Positions 54,654-63,481 of a stretch of DNA of 64,000 bases are shown piece by piece. The stretch spans positions 345,371 through 409,370 of the forward strand of contig CAVZAF010000003.1 in the NCBI GenBank assembly GCA_963773315.1, given 5' to 3'. Below the pieces are notes generated by a model. The model had not been told where the DNA came from. It ran no database searches and saw only the letters and a program-made list of their open reading frames with translations. Origin of the DNA: DATKAS01 sp963773315 (GTDB lineage: Bacteria; Actinomycetota; Acidimicrobiia; Acidimicrobiales; DATKAS01). The stretch's first letter is position 1. Each line of letters starts with the position of its first letter. A program made the position numbers and the translations under genes.

Positions 54654-56513
54654 GCTCCTCGAGGAAGAAGTGGATCGGCGCGGCTGCAGCCGTCGCGCTC
54701 GTCGTCGTGGGCGTGGTCGTGTTCACCTCGCGCGACAAGGGCAGCGCGTCCGGAAAGGACCTCATCATCACCGCGGCCGTGAAGCGCCAGACGCTGCAGG
54801 ACAAGGTCACGCTGAGCGGCACCCTCGGCCGTGTCGAGCAGCGCAAAGTCAACGCCCCGGCTGAGGGGCGCATCAGCCGCACCTACCTCGACGACGGCGC
54901 CGACGTGCAGCCCGGTCAAGCGATCCTCGCCATCGACGGCCGCGACTCGGTCGCCGAGCCGGGCGACTTCCCCTTCTACCGGCCGCTCGACGTGGGTGCG
55001 CAGGGTCCGGACGTGAAGCAGCTCGAGCAGATCCTGGCCGCGGCGGGCTACAACCCGGGACCGATCGACGAGCTGTACACCGAGCAGACGCGGTTCGCGC
55101 TCGCGCAGTGGCAGGCCGATCACAATTATCCGGGCGCGGCATCGCGCACGGCCAAGACCGTGACCGTGAGCCTCCAGCCCAACGGCAACGGCTACAAGAT
55201 CGGCGCGCAGAACACCGCCGCGGTCACGATCGGCCCCGACCTCGGCACCCCGTCAGGGCCCGTCGGGCGAGCCAAGCCCCGTCAATCGGGTGGAGGTCTT
55301 CCCCGTCTCTCGATCCGTGCGCTCAGCCAGAAGACGCAAGAGGGCGCGCCCGCGCAGTTCATCGTCGAGGTCGACCGGGACATCACGTCGCCGATCGACT
55401 TCACGGTGAACCTCAGTGGCACGGCATCCGAAGCCGACGTCGTCGCACCCGCCGGCAAGATCACGATCCCCGCCGGAGCACGGCAGGTGGCGCTGAACAT
55501 CCCGACGATCGCCGACGGCCTCGCGGAGGGCGACGAGGAGCTCACGGTCAACCTCGTCGACGGCGACACCTATGACCTCGGTGACTCGGCTGCGGCGTCG
55601 ACCGTGATCACGTCGCCCAACGACCTCCCCGAGATCACGATGACCGGCGGTGGCACCGTCGCCGAAGGCGGCAAGGTCACCCTCGCGGTGAGCGGCGGAG
55701 ACGCCGGCGGCGACGTGCAGGTCGTGTTGCAGATCAGCGGCACGGCGACATCCGGCACCGACTTCAACCCGATCACGCCGGTCGTCACGCTGAACAGCGC
55801 ATCGAGCGCGACGTTCGACGTGCAGACCCTGACCGACTCGATCATCGAGCCCGACGAGACGATCATCGTGAGCGTCGCGCAGTCCCCGAATTACAAGGTG
55901 GGGAAGATCTCGACGGCGGTCATCACGATCCAGGGCGCGACCGGTGACGCGGCCAAGCCCCTGCTCACGCTGTCACCGCTCACGACGAGCGTGACCGAAG
56001 GCAGCCCGATCAACTTCAGCCTGAGCGCGAACAGCGCGGTCGCCGCCGACGTCGAGCTCGTCCTGCAGTTCAGCGGCACCGCGTCCGACGGCATCGACTA
56101 CCTGCGCCCGGCCGGCCGGCTCGTGCTGCCCGCCGGGCAGTCGTCGATGCAGGTCTCGGTGCCCACCGTGCAGGACGACCTCGTCGAACCCGACGAGGTG
56201 GTATCGGTCGCGCTCGCCCCGAGCGACAAGTACACCGTCGGCAACCCGTCCGGCGGCACCGTGACGATCCAGTCGGACGACTTGCCCGAGCTGCAGCTCG
56301 TCGGCGGCACGGTGCGCGTGCTCGGTGGCTCCGCGTTCACGACTCGCGATCGTCGCCGATCAGCCTCCCTCGCAGGACACGACCGTGAACTACTCGGTGC
56401 AGGGCAGCGCGCAGCCGGGCCAGGACTTCCAACCGCTCGCCGGCACCGTCGTGCTCCACAAGGGACAGACGTCTGCGGGCATCGCCGTGCTCACGGTCAA
56501 CGAGGACACGAAG
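54650..56513 (+). CDS. Adaptor-like protein: HlyD-like hinge, PG-binding domain, Calx-beta repeats (truncated)
   Basis: At least 620 residues. A membrane anchor (IGAAAAVALVVVGVVVFTSR, ~9-28) precedes an HlyD/lipoyl-like segment (APAEGRISRTYLDDGADVQP), then a PG_binding_1 motif (VGAQGPDVKQLEQILAAAGY, ~115-134) and tandem Calx-beta domains from ~220 on. Their DGLAEGDEELTVNL, DSIIEPDETIIVSV and DDLVEPDEVVSVAL motifs recur at ~100-residue steps. A frameshift near 56,340 precedes the fourth repeat (NYSVQGSAQPGQDFQPLAGT), which stops after NEDTK at 56,513, mid-domain, where the DNA changes character. Confidence 0.75.
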
Positions 56514-56595
56514 CATTTTCGACCAGCCTGCAGAATTACTCAATGTTCTGTTATGCTGTGTGACCAGACGTGACCGCCAGTTAGGTCGCGCCGCT
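56514..56595. other. Junction: abrupt change from actinobacterial DNA to phage-like element
   Basis: The Calx-beta reading frame ends in the middle of a domain and is followed by a lower-GC stretch (AATTACTCAATGTTCTGTTA) with no coding signal, then by the element's left repeat and integrase. No duplicate of the tRNA-Leu 3' end is seen here, although one would be expected if the element had simply entered that tRNA. Either the element interrupted the gene by another route, or two sequences were joined during assembly. Confidence 0.5.
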
Positions 56596-56612
56596 AGACA
56601 GACGCTAGACAG
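56596..56612 (+). repeat. 17-bp direct repeat, left copy
   Basis: AGACAGACGCTAGACAG, identical to 63,482-63,498 and in the same orientation, 26 bp before the integrase start. It contains GCTAGACAG twice in overlapping register when the preceding bases are included, as seen for integrase arm-binding sites. It brackets the ~6.9-kb phage-like element with its partner. Confidence 0.7.
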
Positions 56613-56637
56613 TTTTCCACACCGGAGTTTCTGAAGC

Positions 56638-57828
56638 ATGGTCAAAACCCTCACCGATCGCGCCGTTGCGGGCGCCCGATTCCGCGGTCGGACGGTTAAC
56701 GTTTTCGACGGGAAAACCCGCGGCCTCGCGCTGCGCGTCGGCAGCCGTACAAGACCTGGTACTTCACCTATCGCAACGGCGGGCCGACGCAGTGGCTGCG
56801 CCTCGGGGACTACCCGGCCCTGACCCTGGCGAGCGCCCGCAAGCGCGCGGACGACGAGCGCGCCAGCCTGAACAACGGGATCGATCCCGCCGCCGAGCGC
56901 CGCAAACCGCCCGTCGAGCCCGCGCCCGTGTTCACGTTCGCCGCGTTCGTCCCGGCCTTCGTCGCGTTTCAGAAGGGCCGCAAGCGGCGATGGGAGGACG
57001 ACCGCCAGATGATCAATCGGCACATCCTGCCGGCCTGGGGGCCGCTCGAATTGTCGGCGATCACCCGCAAGCACGTACACGAATTGCTCGACACGGCGAC
57101 CGGCAAAGGTTTGACGATCGGCGTCAATCGCCTGCAGGCCTTGATCAGCCGGATCTTCACCGTGGCGCTCGACCGCGGATTGATCGAGGCGCACCCGGCG
57201 GCGCGCGTGCTCAAACGCTTCAGCGAAACGCCTCGATCCCGTACGTTGACCGACGACGAGCTCCGCGCACTGTGGCAGGGCCTCGACGCGCAGCCAGGCG
57301 CCGCCAGTGACGCCGTACGCCTGCGACTGTTGCTCGGGCAACGTGGCGCAGAAACGGCGGGGATGCTCTGGGCTGAGATCGATCTCGAGGCGGCGCGGTG
57401 GTCGCTGCCGGGATCGCGCACGAAGAACAGGCGCCCGCACGTCGTCGCGCTGCCGGCGCTCGCGCTCGCGACGCTCGTCGCGCGTCGCCTGGCGACGGCT
57501 GCAGCCGACGAGACGCGCGTCTTTCCGGATCTGTCGTTGCAGGGCGAAGCGCACAAGGCCCTCGCCTCGATCGCCGGCGGCGCGTACCGATGGACCGATC
57601 TCCGTCGCACGGTCGCGACGCGGATCGCCGGGCCTCGGGTTCGACGAGACGGTGATCGGGCGCGTGCTGAATCACGCGCGCGCAACGATCACGGCGAAGC
57701 ACTACAACCAGCACGTATACCTCGAGGAAACGCGCCAGGCGCTCGAGGCCTGGGATCGCGAGCTGCAGCGCATCCTCGCCAACGAGAAGAAACGCACGAA
57801 CGTCCTGCCGATCCGGCGCCGCCGCTGA
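56638..57828 (+). CDS. P4-type tyrosine integrase, frameshifted
   Basis: About 397 residues when joined. MVKTLTDRAVAGA and VFDGKTRGLALRVG form the arm-binding (DUF4102-like) domain; a shift near 56,740 leads to WYFTYRNGGPTQWLRLGDYP. The catalytic domain has Arg in RLRLLLGQRGAETAGMLWAE, Lys in GSRTKNRRPHVVALPALALA, TDLRRTVATRIAG (the usual HDLRRT, with Thr for His), and, after a shift near 57,630, VIGRVLNHARATITAKHYNQ with the catalytic Tyr. Such enzymes usually target tRNA 3' ends. The missing His could be an indel effect. Confidence 0.85.
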
Positions 57829-58419
57829 TGCCGCGCAAGCGTCCCGCCTGGCGAATCACGGCTGACGACGGGCTCGACCAGGTCATCGAGGTCGTACCGC
57901 CCTTTCGCCGCGAGGACGTGCCGGCGCAGATCCTGAACCTGGGGACAACTGACGATGCCGTGAAGTGGTGGGCGAAGATCGCCGCTGAGATCCCGCGCTA
58001 TGTGACCCCGGCCCCGTTCAGCCGCGAGGAGTACGCTCGCGATATCGTGGACCTGTTTGCGAAACTCGAACGGTTCAAGCAGGAGCATCCGAAGGACGCG
58101 TGGATCCTCGACGCGGCGATCGCCGTCGGCTACAAGATGGCTGACGCGTACTGGCGTCTCGGGCGCGGACAGGCCACGCGCACCGGAAGAAAACAGCGGG
58201 CGAAGGCCCCGGCCGCGGGCCGCGCATCGGGGGCGAAACGAGTCGAGCTCGCGCAACCGCGACGCGCCAAGGTCCGCGAGCTCGCGCTGCAGATTCGAAA
58301 GACGCAGCCCTCGATCAAGAAACTGAGCACGGCCCGCCTCGCGACGCTCGATCGCCGTTCGGGAGGGCGAGAGCCCGTCCACGGTCCGCAAGGACCTGAA
58401 ATACCTCGGCATCAAGTAA
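57828..58419 (+). CDS. Element protein of unknown function with C-terminal helix-turn-helix
   Basis: About 197 residues from ATG 57828, overlapping the integrase stop by 1 bp. MPRKRPAWRITADDGLDQVI and AVKWWAKIAAEIPRYVTPAP, then YARDIVDLFAKLERFKQEHP describe a helical protein; residues ~125-170 are basic. After a frameshift near 58,360 the end reads ESPSTVRKDLKYLGIK, a short helix-turn-helix-like motif (STVRKDLKYLG). It may bind DNA. The family is not recognised. Confidence 0.6.
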
Positions 58420-58449
58420 GCGCAGCCCCGCCGATCTTTTTGTTGTCCA

Positions 58450-58462
58450 CGAACGTCGTTCG
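58450..58462. promoter_or_regulatory. Palindromic operator-like site upstream of the AlpA-like gene
   Basis: CGAACGTCGTTCG, a perfect 13-bp palindrome with 5-bp arms, in the 130-bp gap before the AlpA-like start. It resembles a LexA-type box with a shortened spacer, so SOS or element-repressor control is possible. No partner site was seen. Confidence 0.4.
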
Positions 58463-58552
58463 AGGGCAGACCGGGCGCGGCGTCCGATCTACGCTCGACA
58501 GCATCATGCGAAAACGTGCTGTCACGCCCACACCCGCAAAACGACGCGCATC

Positions 58553-58790
58553 TTGACGACGGCCGAGCTCGTCCGGCTCGTCCCCCTACGGCGCGAAACT
58601 ATCTGGCGAATGTGCCGTGAAGGCCGATTCCCCAAGCCGATTCGGTTGACACGCTCTCGCATCGGGTGGCGCTGGTCGGCGATCGTCGCCTGGATCGGCG
58701 AGCGCGAGCAGCACCCGCTCGAGACTCGGACGGCCGCTGGACTTGTCGGGACGACGACCGGGACAAGCCGACAAAACCGAGACCGCCTAA
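58553..58790 (+). CDS. AlpA-like excisionase/regulator
   Basis: About 79 residues from TTG 58553: LTTAELVRLVPLRRETIWRM, then REGRFPKPIRLTRSRIGWRW and SAIVAWIGERE. This is the AlpA/MerR-type winged helix (TxxELxxLVPLsrxTIxRMxxxGrFPxPIxL...xgWrxxeIxxWI). AlpA-like proteins control the integrase or excision in P4-like elements. The frame runs open toward the primase, but a shift near 58,735 gives a natural stop at 58,790 (GQADKTETA). A 16-codon ATG reading frame (58,506-58,556) overlaps its start. Confidence 0.8.
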
Positions 58791-58870
58791 AAACGAAAAG
58801 CTCGAGCCGCGCGATTCCAGCACGGCCCGAGCTCGATCCGATTCGCGGCAGCGAGTGGAGCGCTGCGGCA

Positions 58871-59795
58871 ATGAGCAATGTAGCACAGCCCCGACCATTT
58901 CCCGTCTCTCGGCGTGGCTGGACGTTCGACCAGCTGCCGCCGAACCTGCCGCCCGGCCGCCGCTACGTCACCTGGAACCTCGAGCCGCGCGGCAAGGTGC
59001 CCTACGTCCCGAGTTGCTGCACCCGCCGTGCGTCCGTCGCTGATCCGAGCACCTGGGACACCTTCGACGAGGCGCGCGGCAGCGTCGAGGACGGGAAGGC
59101 CGACGGCCTCGGCCTGGTGCTGGCCGGCGACGTGGTGGTGTTCGATCTCGACGCCTGCCCTCGATCCCGCCGGCGCGCTCGCCGCCGAGGCCGCCGCGAT
59201 CCTGGCCGCGCTGCCGACGTATACCGAACGCAGTCCGTCTGACCTCGGCCTGCATGTGTTCGTACCCCGGGACGCTGCCGCCCGGGCGCCGGCGCCGCGC
59301 CGGGCTCGAGGTATACGACCGCGATCGCTTCGTCACGCTGACCGGCTGGCATCTGGCCGAGACGCCGCCGCGCCTCGTGGACCAGGCCGCCGCGCTGACC
59401 GCGCTCTATCCGCGCCTGTTTCCCACCGTGGACCGCCCGAGCTCCGCGGCCGTCGGCGTCCCGCTCAGCGACAGCGACGCCGAGCTCCTCGAGCACGCGC
59501 ACCGGGCGCGCAATGGCGCGGCCTTCGCGGCGCTCTGGCGTGGCGACCTGGCCGGCTATCCGTCGCGCGAGCGAGGGCGACCTCGAGCTCTGCCGGCAGT
59601 TGTGCCTTCTGGACGCAGCGCGACGGCGATCGCGTCGATCGCCTGTTTCGGCAGTCGGGACGACTGCGCGAGAAGTGGGACGCGCAGCGCGGGGCCGACA
59701 CGTACGGCCGCAAGACGATCGCGCTCGCGATCGCGACGACACCGACGGTCTACCGGCCGCGCGTCGACCTGATCGATGAAGTGGAGGTGCAGTAA
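58871..59795 (+). CDS. NrS-1-polymerase-like primase, frameshifted
   Basis: About 308 residues when joined. GWTFDQLPPNLPPGRRYVTW, VADPSTWDTFDEARGSVEDG, then GLVLAGDVVVFDLDAC (metal-binding DLD). After a shift near 59,158, LPTYTERSPSDLGLHVFV gives the SPSxxGxH motif. After another near 59,280, YDRDRFVTLTGWHLAETPPR, ARNGAAFAALWRGDLAGYPS, and finally DRLFRQSGRLREKWDAQRGA, then YGRKTIALAI. This order matches the NrS-1-like primase-polymerase group and its C-terminal helical domain. It would start replication of the element. Confidence 0.82.
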
Positions 59796-59797
59796 CA

Positions 59798-59906
59798 GGT
59801 ACAGCTGTGAAGCTCAGTCAGCTTCCTTGTGTGCTTTAAAGCAGTGAGCGGTACAGCAACGGGTACGCTCCAGCTACGGTACAGTAACTGGTCACGAACG
59901 GTACAG
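59798..59906 (+). repeat. Iteron-like GGTACAG cluster
   Basis: The heptamer GGTACAG occurs at 59,798, 59,850, 59,878 and 59,900, with a near copy GGGTACG at 59,860; GTAACAGGT and GTAACTGGT at the edges share the context. The 109 bp between the primase stop and the next gene is AT-richer than its surroundings. Repeats beside a primase gene may be an origin or an operator array; the function is inferred. Confidence 0.5.
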
Positions 59907-59908
59907 GA

Positions 59909-60212
59909 GTGACGACGATGGGTGACAGCAACTTGACGGACGTGAGCGCGTTTCTCAGCGGCGGCGGCGGCGGCGAATACCTCAACGGGAGGGACGTGGC
60001 AGGACGGCCCGCGCACGTTTGCGATCACCCGCGTCGACGCGGAGACGTTCGAGAAGCGGGGCGAGACGGGGAAAGCCGAAAAGAAAGTGGTACTGACGCT
60101 CGACGGCGAGCCGCTCCGCAAGCTGTCGCTGAACAAGAGCAATTTGCAGACGCTCGTCGATGCCTGGGGCACCGACCCGCGCCGCTGGATCGGCCAGGTG
60201 TTCGATGCGTAA
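59909..60212 (+). CDS. Small phage-type protein next to the primase, frameshifted
   Basis: About 101 residues from GTG 59909. MTTMGDSNLTDVSAFLSGGG, then GEYLNGRDVA; after a shift near 60,000, ARTFAITRVDAETFEKRGET and KKVVLTLDGEPLRKLSLNKS, then NLQTLVDAWGTDPRRWIGQV. The layout (YL...D.....tfaItrV....fe.....k.vLtl.gk.l.LNksN...L.d.wG.d...WiGq.v) is that of a small protein commonly found in phages and integrative elements near primases and nucleases. No biochemical role is known to me. Confidence 0.72.
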
Positions 60213-60351
60213 TTCGATTCGTCCGTGCGCGATCCCAGCGGCCGACGCACCGGCGGTCTGCGGGTGCTGGTGCGTGATCGTATCCGCCGCGCCGGGCGGC
60301 AACGGCGCGGAGCCCGGCGCCGCGCTCCCGGGCGGCGACGTGCCGTTTTGA
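60205..60351 (+). CDS. Small Cys-containing open reading frame, uncertain
   Basis: 48 residues (MRNSIRPCAIPAADAPAVCG, CWCVIVSAAPGGNGAEPGAA), overlapping the previous stop by 8 bp. The composition (Ala, Pro, Gly, Cys) is weakly protein-like. It could be a real small gene of the replication block or chance. No family. Confidence 0.25.
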   Translation: MRNSIRPCAIPAADAPAVCGCWCVIVSAAPGGNGAEPGAALPGGDVPF

Positions 60352-60667
60352 CTCAAGAACTGCAAACGGAAAGGCTCGAGGGCGGAGCAGAACGCCGCGC
60401 TCGCGTTGCTCGAGGCGCTCGGCTACGCGGTGACTCTGGACCAGCGCGAGTTTAGGGATCTTCGACTTGATTGCGATCGGGGTGACCGATATTCGCTCCG
60501 TCCAGGTCAAGAGCGGGACGGCGCGCTGCTCCGTCCTCGAGCGCGAGCAGATCCAGTTGCTCGCCGTGCCGGCGAATGTGAGCAAAGAAATCTGGCGGTT
60601 TCCCGATCGCTGTCGGGCGCCGCTCCATCGAACGATTGTGAGGACACATGTGGAACGACGAGCGTAA
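60348..60667 (+). CDS. PD-(D/E)xK-type nuclease, Holliday-resolvase-like, frameshifted
   Basis: About 105 residues when joined. KRKGSRAEQNAALALLEALG carries the usual helix with Glu; after a shift near 60,438, SLGIFDLIAIGVTD and RSVQVKSGTARCSVLEREQI give the D...QxK active-site strand pair; LLAVPANVSKEIWRFPDRCR ends the fold. Archaeal-type Holliday resolvase-like VRR/endonuclease proteins in phages share this plan. The Gln in VQVK takes the place of the usual Glu, as in some relatives. Start uncertain. Confidence 0.62.
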
Positions 60668-61062
60668 CCGGCTCGGTGGTATCATATCTGTTTAAGCTGC
60701 CGGCGCGACGTGCCCGCTGGTCAGGTGGTTGTTCACAACACCGTCAGGCCGACACGTCGCCTCGGCTCGCGAAGTTTCGGCGCGCCTGGTCGTCCGGCGC
60801 CGGACTCAGATTCGGTCGCGGATCTGTGTTGTGCGGCTGGGCGCCCGAGCTCGGCGAGCATTACAAAATCGCAGCGAGGCCGAAGATCCGCCGAGATCCG
60901 AACAGGCCAGATCGACGGGGGGGAGTGCAAAGGTTGAGGGCGATCGAGGCGGCATACCCGCGCCGCCGAGACTTTCGAACCTAGGGTAATTGACCGCGTG
61001 CTAAACCCTACGCGACGAGGCGCTAACTCGGCCGTAACCTCTGGCTGACGCCTGGCCTGTCG
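60668..61062. other. Element stretch without a recognised gene
   Basis: A tiny frame MWNDERNRLGGIISV (~60,648-60,695) follows the nuclease, then ~370 bp with several open frames but no family motif or clear ribosome site. It may hold a frameshifted small gene or a regulatory region for the divergent genes beyond. Confidence 0.4.
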
Positions 61063-61335
61063 TTACCACCCCGGTTCAGCAATGGTCGAGATCGCGCTCC
61101 TGACGACGTTCCGCTGGCCGTGCTCGTGGTGCACGCCCTCGAGCAGGCCGGCCTCGAGGCAGGCGAGGCGGATCGCGTCGATCTCGGCCCGGCCGCCGAG
61201 TTTCAGAAAGAGCTCGCGGATCCGCTCGGCGCGGTCCTCGCCGCGGGGCGAGCGCGCGGGATTGCCGCGGGGCCGGAGCGGGCCGGCGACGCGGTACCAG
61301 ATCGGCGTGCGGTGGAGTTGATTCGGGTTGTACAT
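61063..61335 (-). CDS. Small helical protein, divergent in the element
   Basis: 90 residues from ATG 61335: MYNPNQLHRTPIWYRVAGPL, an Arg/Pro-rich segment, then RAERIRELFLKLGGRAEIDA and IRLACLEAGLLEGVHHEHGQ. The helical C-terminus could be a small DNA-binding domain. Its start codon overlaps, by two bases, the start codon of the plus-strand gene at 61,334, so the two may repress each other. It is the only minus-strand gene in the element besides the ribbon-helix-helix gene at the right end. Unknown function. Confidence 0.5.
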   Translation of the reverse strand: MYNPNQLHRTPIWYRVAGPLRPRGNPARSPRGEDRAERIRELFLKLGGRAEIDAIRLACLEAGLLEGVHHEHGQRNVVRSAISTIAEPGW

Positions 61336-61675
61336 GGCGACAATTTACGACGGGCGCCGACTCGCCGCCAAGATCGCGCGCGCTCGAGGCGCGAGCTCGA
61401 CGCGGCGAAGCAGCAGCAGCGCGATCGCGCTCGTCGCGCGATCGCGGCCACGATTCCGGCCGGCGTGGTGTTTTCCTCGGCGGACTTGTTCGAGCACCAG
61501 GCCGTGCAGCCCGAGCTCGCCGCGGCCCTCGACGACGCGGGCATCCGATCGCCGCGGCAACTCGGGCGACGGTTCCAGCGCCTGTGCGGCCTCGGGCTGG
61601 TGCGCGTCGGCGAGGATCGCGCCGGCGTCCTGTGGACCGTGGAAGTCGTGCGACGACTCCCACCGAGATCCTTGA
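61334..61675 (+). CDS. Winged-helix-like element protein, frameshifted
   Basis: About 113 residues when joined. MATIYDGRRLAAKIARAR; after a shift near 61,385, RRELDAAKQQQRDRARRAIA is basic and helical, followed by FSSADLFEHQAVQPELAAAL and GIRSPRQLGRRFQRLCGLGL, then VRVGEDRAGVLWTVEV, which has the helix-helix-strand-strand order of a winged helix. The end is either 61,675 or further in another frame. It lies just before the capsid gene. Possibly a regulator or small terminase-like DNA-binding protein; unproven. Confidence 0.5.
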   Translation: MATIYDGRRLAAKIARARGASSTRRSSSSAIALVARSRPRFRPAWCFPRRTCSSTRPCSPSSPRPSTTRASDRRGNSGDGSSACAASGWCASARIAPASCGPWKSCDDSHRDP

Positions 61676-61708
61676 GCGGCCAGGCGCGCGCCGGCGTCTA
61701 CTACGCGC

Positions 61709-62750
61709 ATGGATCTCCCGCTGCGTCTCGAAGAGCTCACCCGCGCGCAATATCGCGAGCAGCAAAGCCTCGATTACGCGCGCTGGCTGTCGTGCTTGGC
61801 CGACACAAACCTGCCCTCGAGCGCGTGCGACGTGTTTCTGCGGAAATTCCCGCGCGCCTTCAGCGCGACGACGGTCCGCAAGGCGCTCGAGCTCTCGACC
61901 AAGGCGGCGACGGCGCCCGGCTCGACGACCGATACGACGTGGGCGGGCCCGCTCGTGGCAGTCAAGCCGCTGGCCGACGCCTTCGTCGCGATCGCGCGCT
62001 CCGCGTCGCTGCTCGGCCGCGTGCCGGGGCTGCGGTACGTGCCCTTCGCGACGAAGATCCCGACCGAGACGCAGGGCGGCAACTTCGCGTGGATCGGCCA
62101 GGGCGCGACCAAACCCGTCACGAAGCTGTCGCTGTCGTCGGGCGTGGTGCTCGACATGCTGAAAGCGGTCGGGATCATCGCGGTGACAGTGAGTTTGTGC
62201 GGCTCGCGGCGCCGGGCAGCGAAGTCGCGTTGCGCGACACGTTGTCGGCGGCGCTCGTCGCCTTTCAGGACAAAGCGTTTCTCGACCCGACGAGTACGGC
62301 GGTCGTCGGCGTGAAGCCCGCGAGCGTGACCGCCGGCCTGACGCCGATCACGAGTACGGGCAATCTGCCAGTGGACGTGCAGGCGCTGCTCGAGGCGTTT
62401 TTCGCAGCGCGGCCGGGCGCGAGCGGCGAGACGGTGCTGATTTGCAACGGCGCGCAAGGCGGCGCAGTTCGGGCCCTGAACTCCGGCGGGGGCGTGGTCT
62501 GCCCGTCTCGTGAGTGACGCGGCCGGCTCGACGGTCGTGGCGGTCGATGGGCCGGCGTGTATGTCGCCGACGACGGCGTGATGATCGATATGACTCGCGA
62601 GACGTCGCTGCAGATGGACTCGCGCCCGACAATCCGCCGACGGCCGCGACGGTGCCGACGAGGATGTGGCAGCTGAATATGGTCGGCTACAAGGTCGAGC
62701 GGACGCTCAATTTTTACGCGACGCCGACGAGCGTGGCGATTCTGGTATGA
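61709..62750 (+). CDS. HK97-fold major capsid protein, frameshifted
   Basis: About 345 residues when joined. MDLPLRLEELTRAQYREQQS, TTDTTWAGPLVAVKPLADAF, VPFATKIPTETQGGNFAWIG and GATKPVTKLSLSSGVVLDML, then (after ~62,190) RLAAPGSEVALRDTLSAALV and AFLDPTSTAVVGVKPASVTA, and at the end TRMWQLNMVGYKVERTLNFY. These correspond to the N-arm, P-domain, E-loop region and A-domain of HK97-type capsid proteins; the closing motif (.mWQ.N.va...er...y) is characteristic. At least three frameshifts (near 62,190, 62,510 and 62,600). No portal, protease or terminase gene is near. Confidence 0.8.
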
Positions 62751-62932
62751 CGGAGCCTCGAGCCCGACCAGGCGCCCTTACCTTTCGGGGCGGGCGCCGC
62801 GTTCTTCGCCGGGCGCGGCGTCCAACTGGGGGAAGGGCTCGAGAGGGCGCGCGCGTCGGGGCCGTCCCAGTTTCAGCGGCGCCGGCGCGCGCCGCCTCTT
62901 TGCTCCAGACGGAGTATGCACGCTCCGTATAG
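62747..62932 (+). CDS. Short frame after the capsid gene, possibly frameshifted
   Basis: ATG 62747 overlaps the capsid stop (ATGA). One frame gives MTEPRARPGALTFRGGRRVL; another, more protein-like, gives PLPFGAGAAFFAGRGVQLGE and GLERARASGPSQFQRRRRAP and runs into the next gene's frame. It may be the N-terminal part of the following acidic protein. Unknown. Confidence 0.3.
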   Translation: MTEPRARPGALTFRGGRRVLRRARRPTGGRAREGARVGAVPVSAAPARAASLLQTEYARSV

Positions 62933-62954
62933 ACTGGCCGGCGGAGGCGTCCCG

Positions 62955-63138
62955 ATGGCTCTGACCGCCGAGCAACTGGACGCGCCTACATGACCGGATC
63001 GACGAGCTCGCCGCGGACAACCCCGACGCGCTCGAGGCCCTGGCCCGCTTCCTCGAGTCCTTCGACGACGACGAACCGCCCGACGACGCCGGCGAGCCGA
63101 CGCCGCTGACGCCCGGCCGGCTGCGCGGCCTGACCTAA
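62955..63138 (+). CDS. Small acidic element protein, frameshifted
   Basis: About 60 residues when joined: MALTAEQLDA, then after a shift near 62,988 LHDRIDELAADNPDALEALA and RFLESFDDDEPPDDAGEPTP, then a short tail to the stop at 63,138. Strongly acidic C-terminus. It follows the capsid gene and might be a head-associated or inhibitory peptide, but no family is known. Convergent with the ribbon-helix-helix gene (4-bp overlap). Confidence 0.45.
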
Positions 63139-63326
63139 CCTGTCACTCGGATCGATCGTCGCGGCGGGCGCGCGTACACCGTGACCAGGGCCTCGCGCAT
63201 CACCCTCGAGAGGCTGACGCCCTTCGCCGTCGCGATCGCTTGCATTGTTTCGGCGATCGGGCGCGGCACCTGGCAGCCGACCATCACGGCCTTGTCCTGC
63301 CAGGGCCGCGGCTCGCGAAAGGGCAT
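63135..63326 (-). CDS. Ribbon-helix-helix (CopG-like) regulator
   Basis: 63 residues from ATG 63326: MPFREPRPWQDKAVMVGCQV, then PRPIAETMQAIATAKGVSLS and RVMREALVTVYARP. The strand VMVGCQVP and two helices with the turn KGVSLSRVMREAL fit the RHH fold. It lies at the right end of the element and is the most likely small repressor encoded there. A longer frame upstream looks non-coding. Confidence 0.65.
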   Translation of the reverse strand: MPFREPRPWQDKAVMVGCQVPRPIAETMQAIATAKGVSLSRVMREALVTVYARPPRRSIRVTG

Positions 63327-63481
63327 CGGCCAACAGTCTACGCCCCAGTTGAAAAGCACACACACGCAGGGCCGCAGGACGGGCGCGAGCCGCCGGCCGG
63401 CCTCTGCCTCGAGCCCCGCGGCGATCGCGGTTTCCTGGGGCATCCTCGGCGCGGTTCCGGGCCAGCCGTCGCCGTGCCGCG

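Noticed and set aside
58506..58556. 16-codon leader peptide before the AlpA-like gene
   Set aside because: MRKRAVTPTPAKRRAS has no terminator/antiterminator context and may be a product of a frameshift; not enough to call an attenuator.
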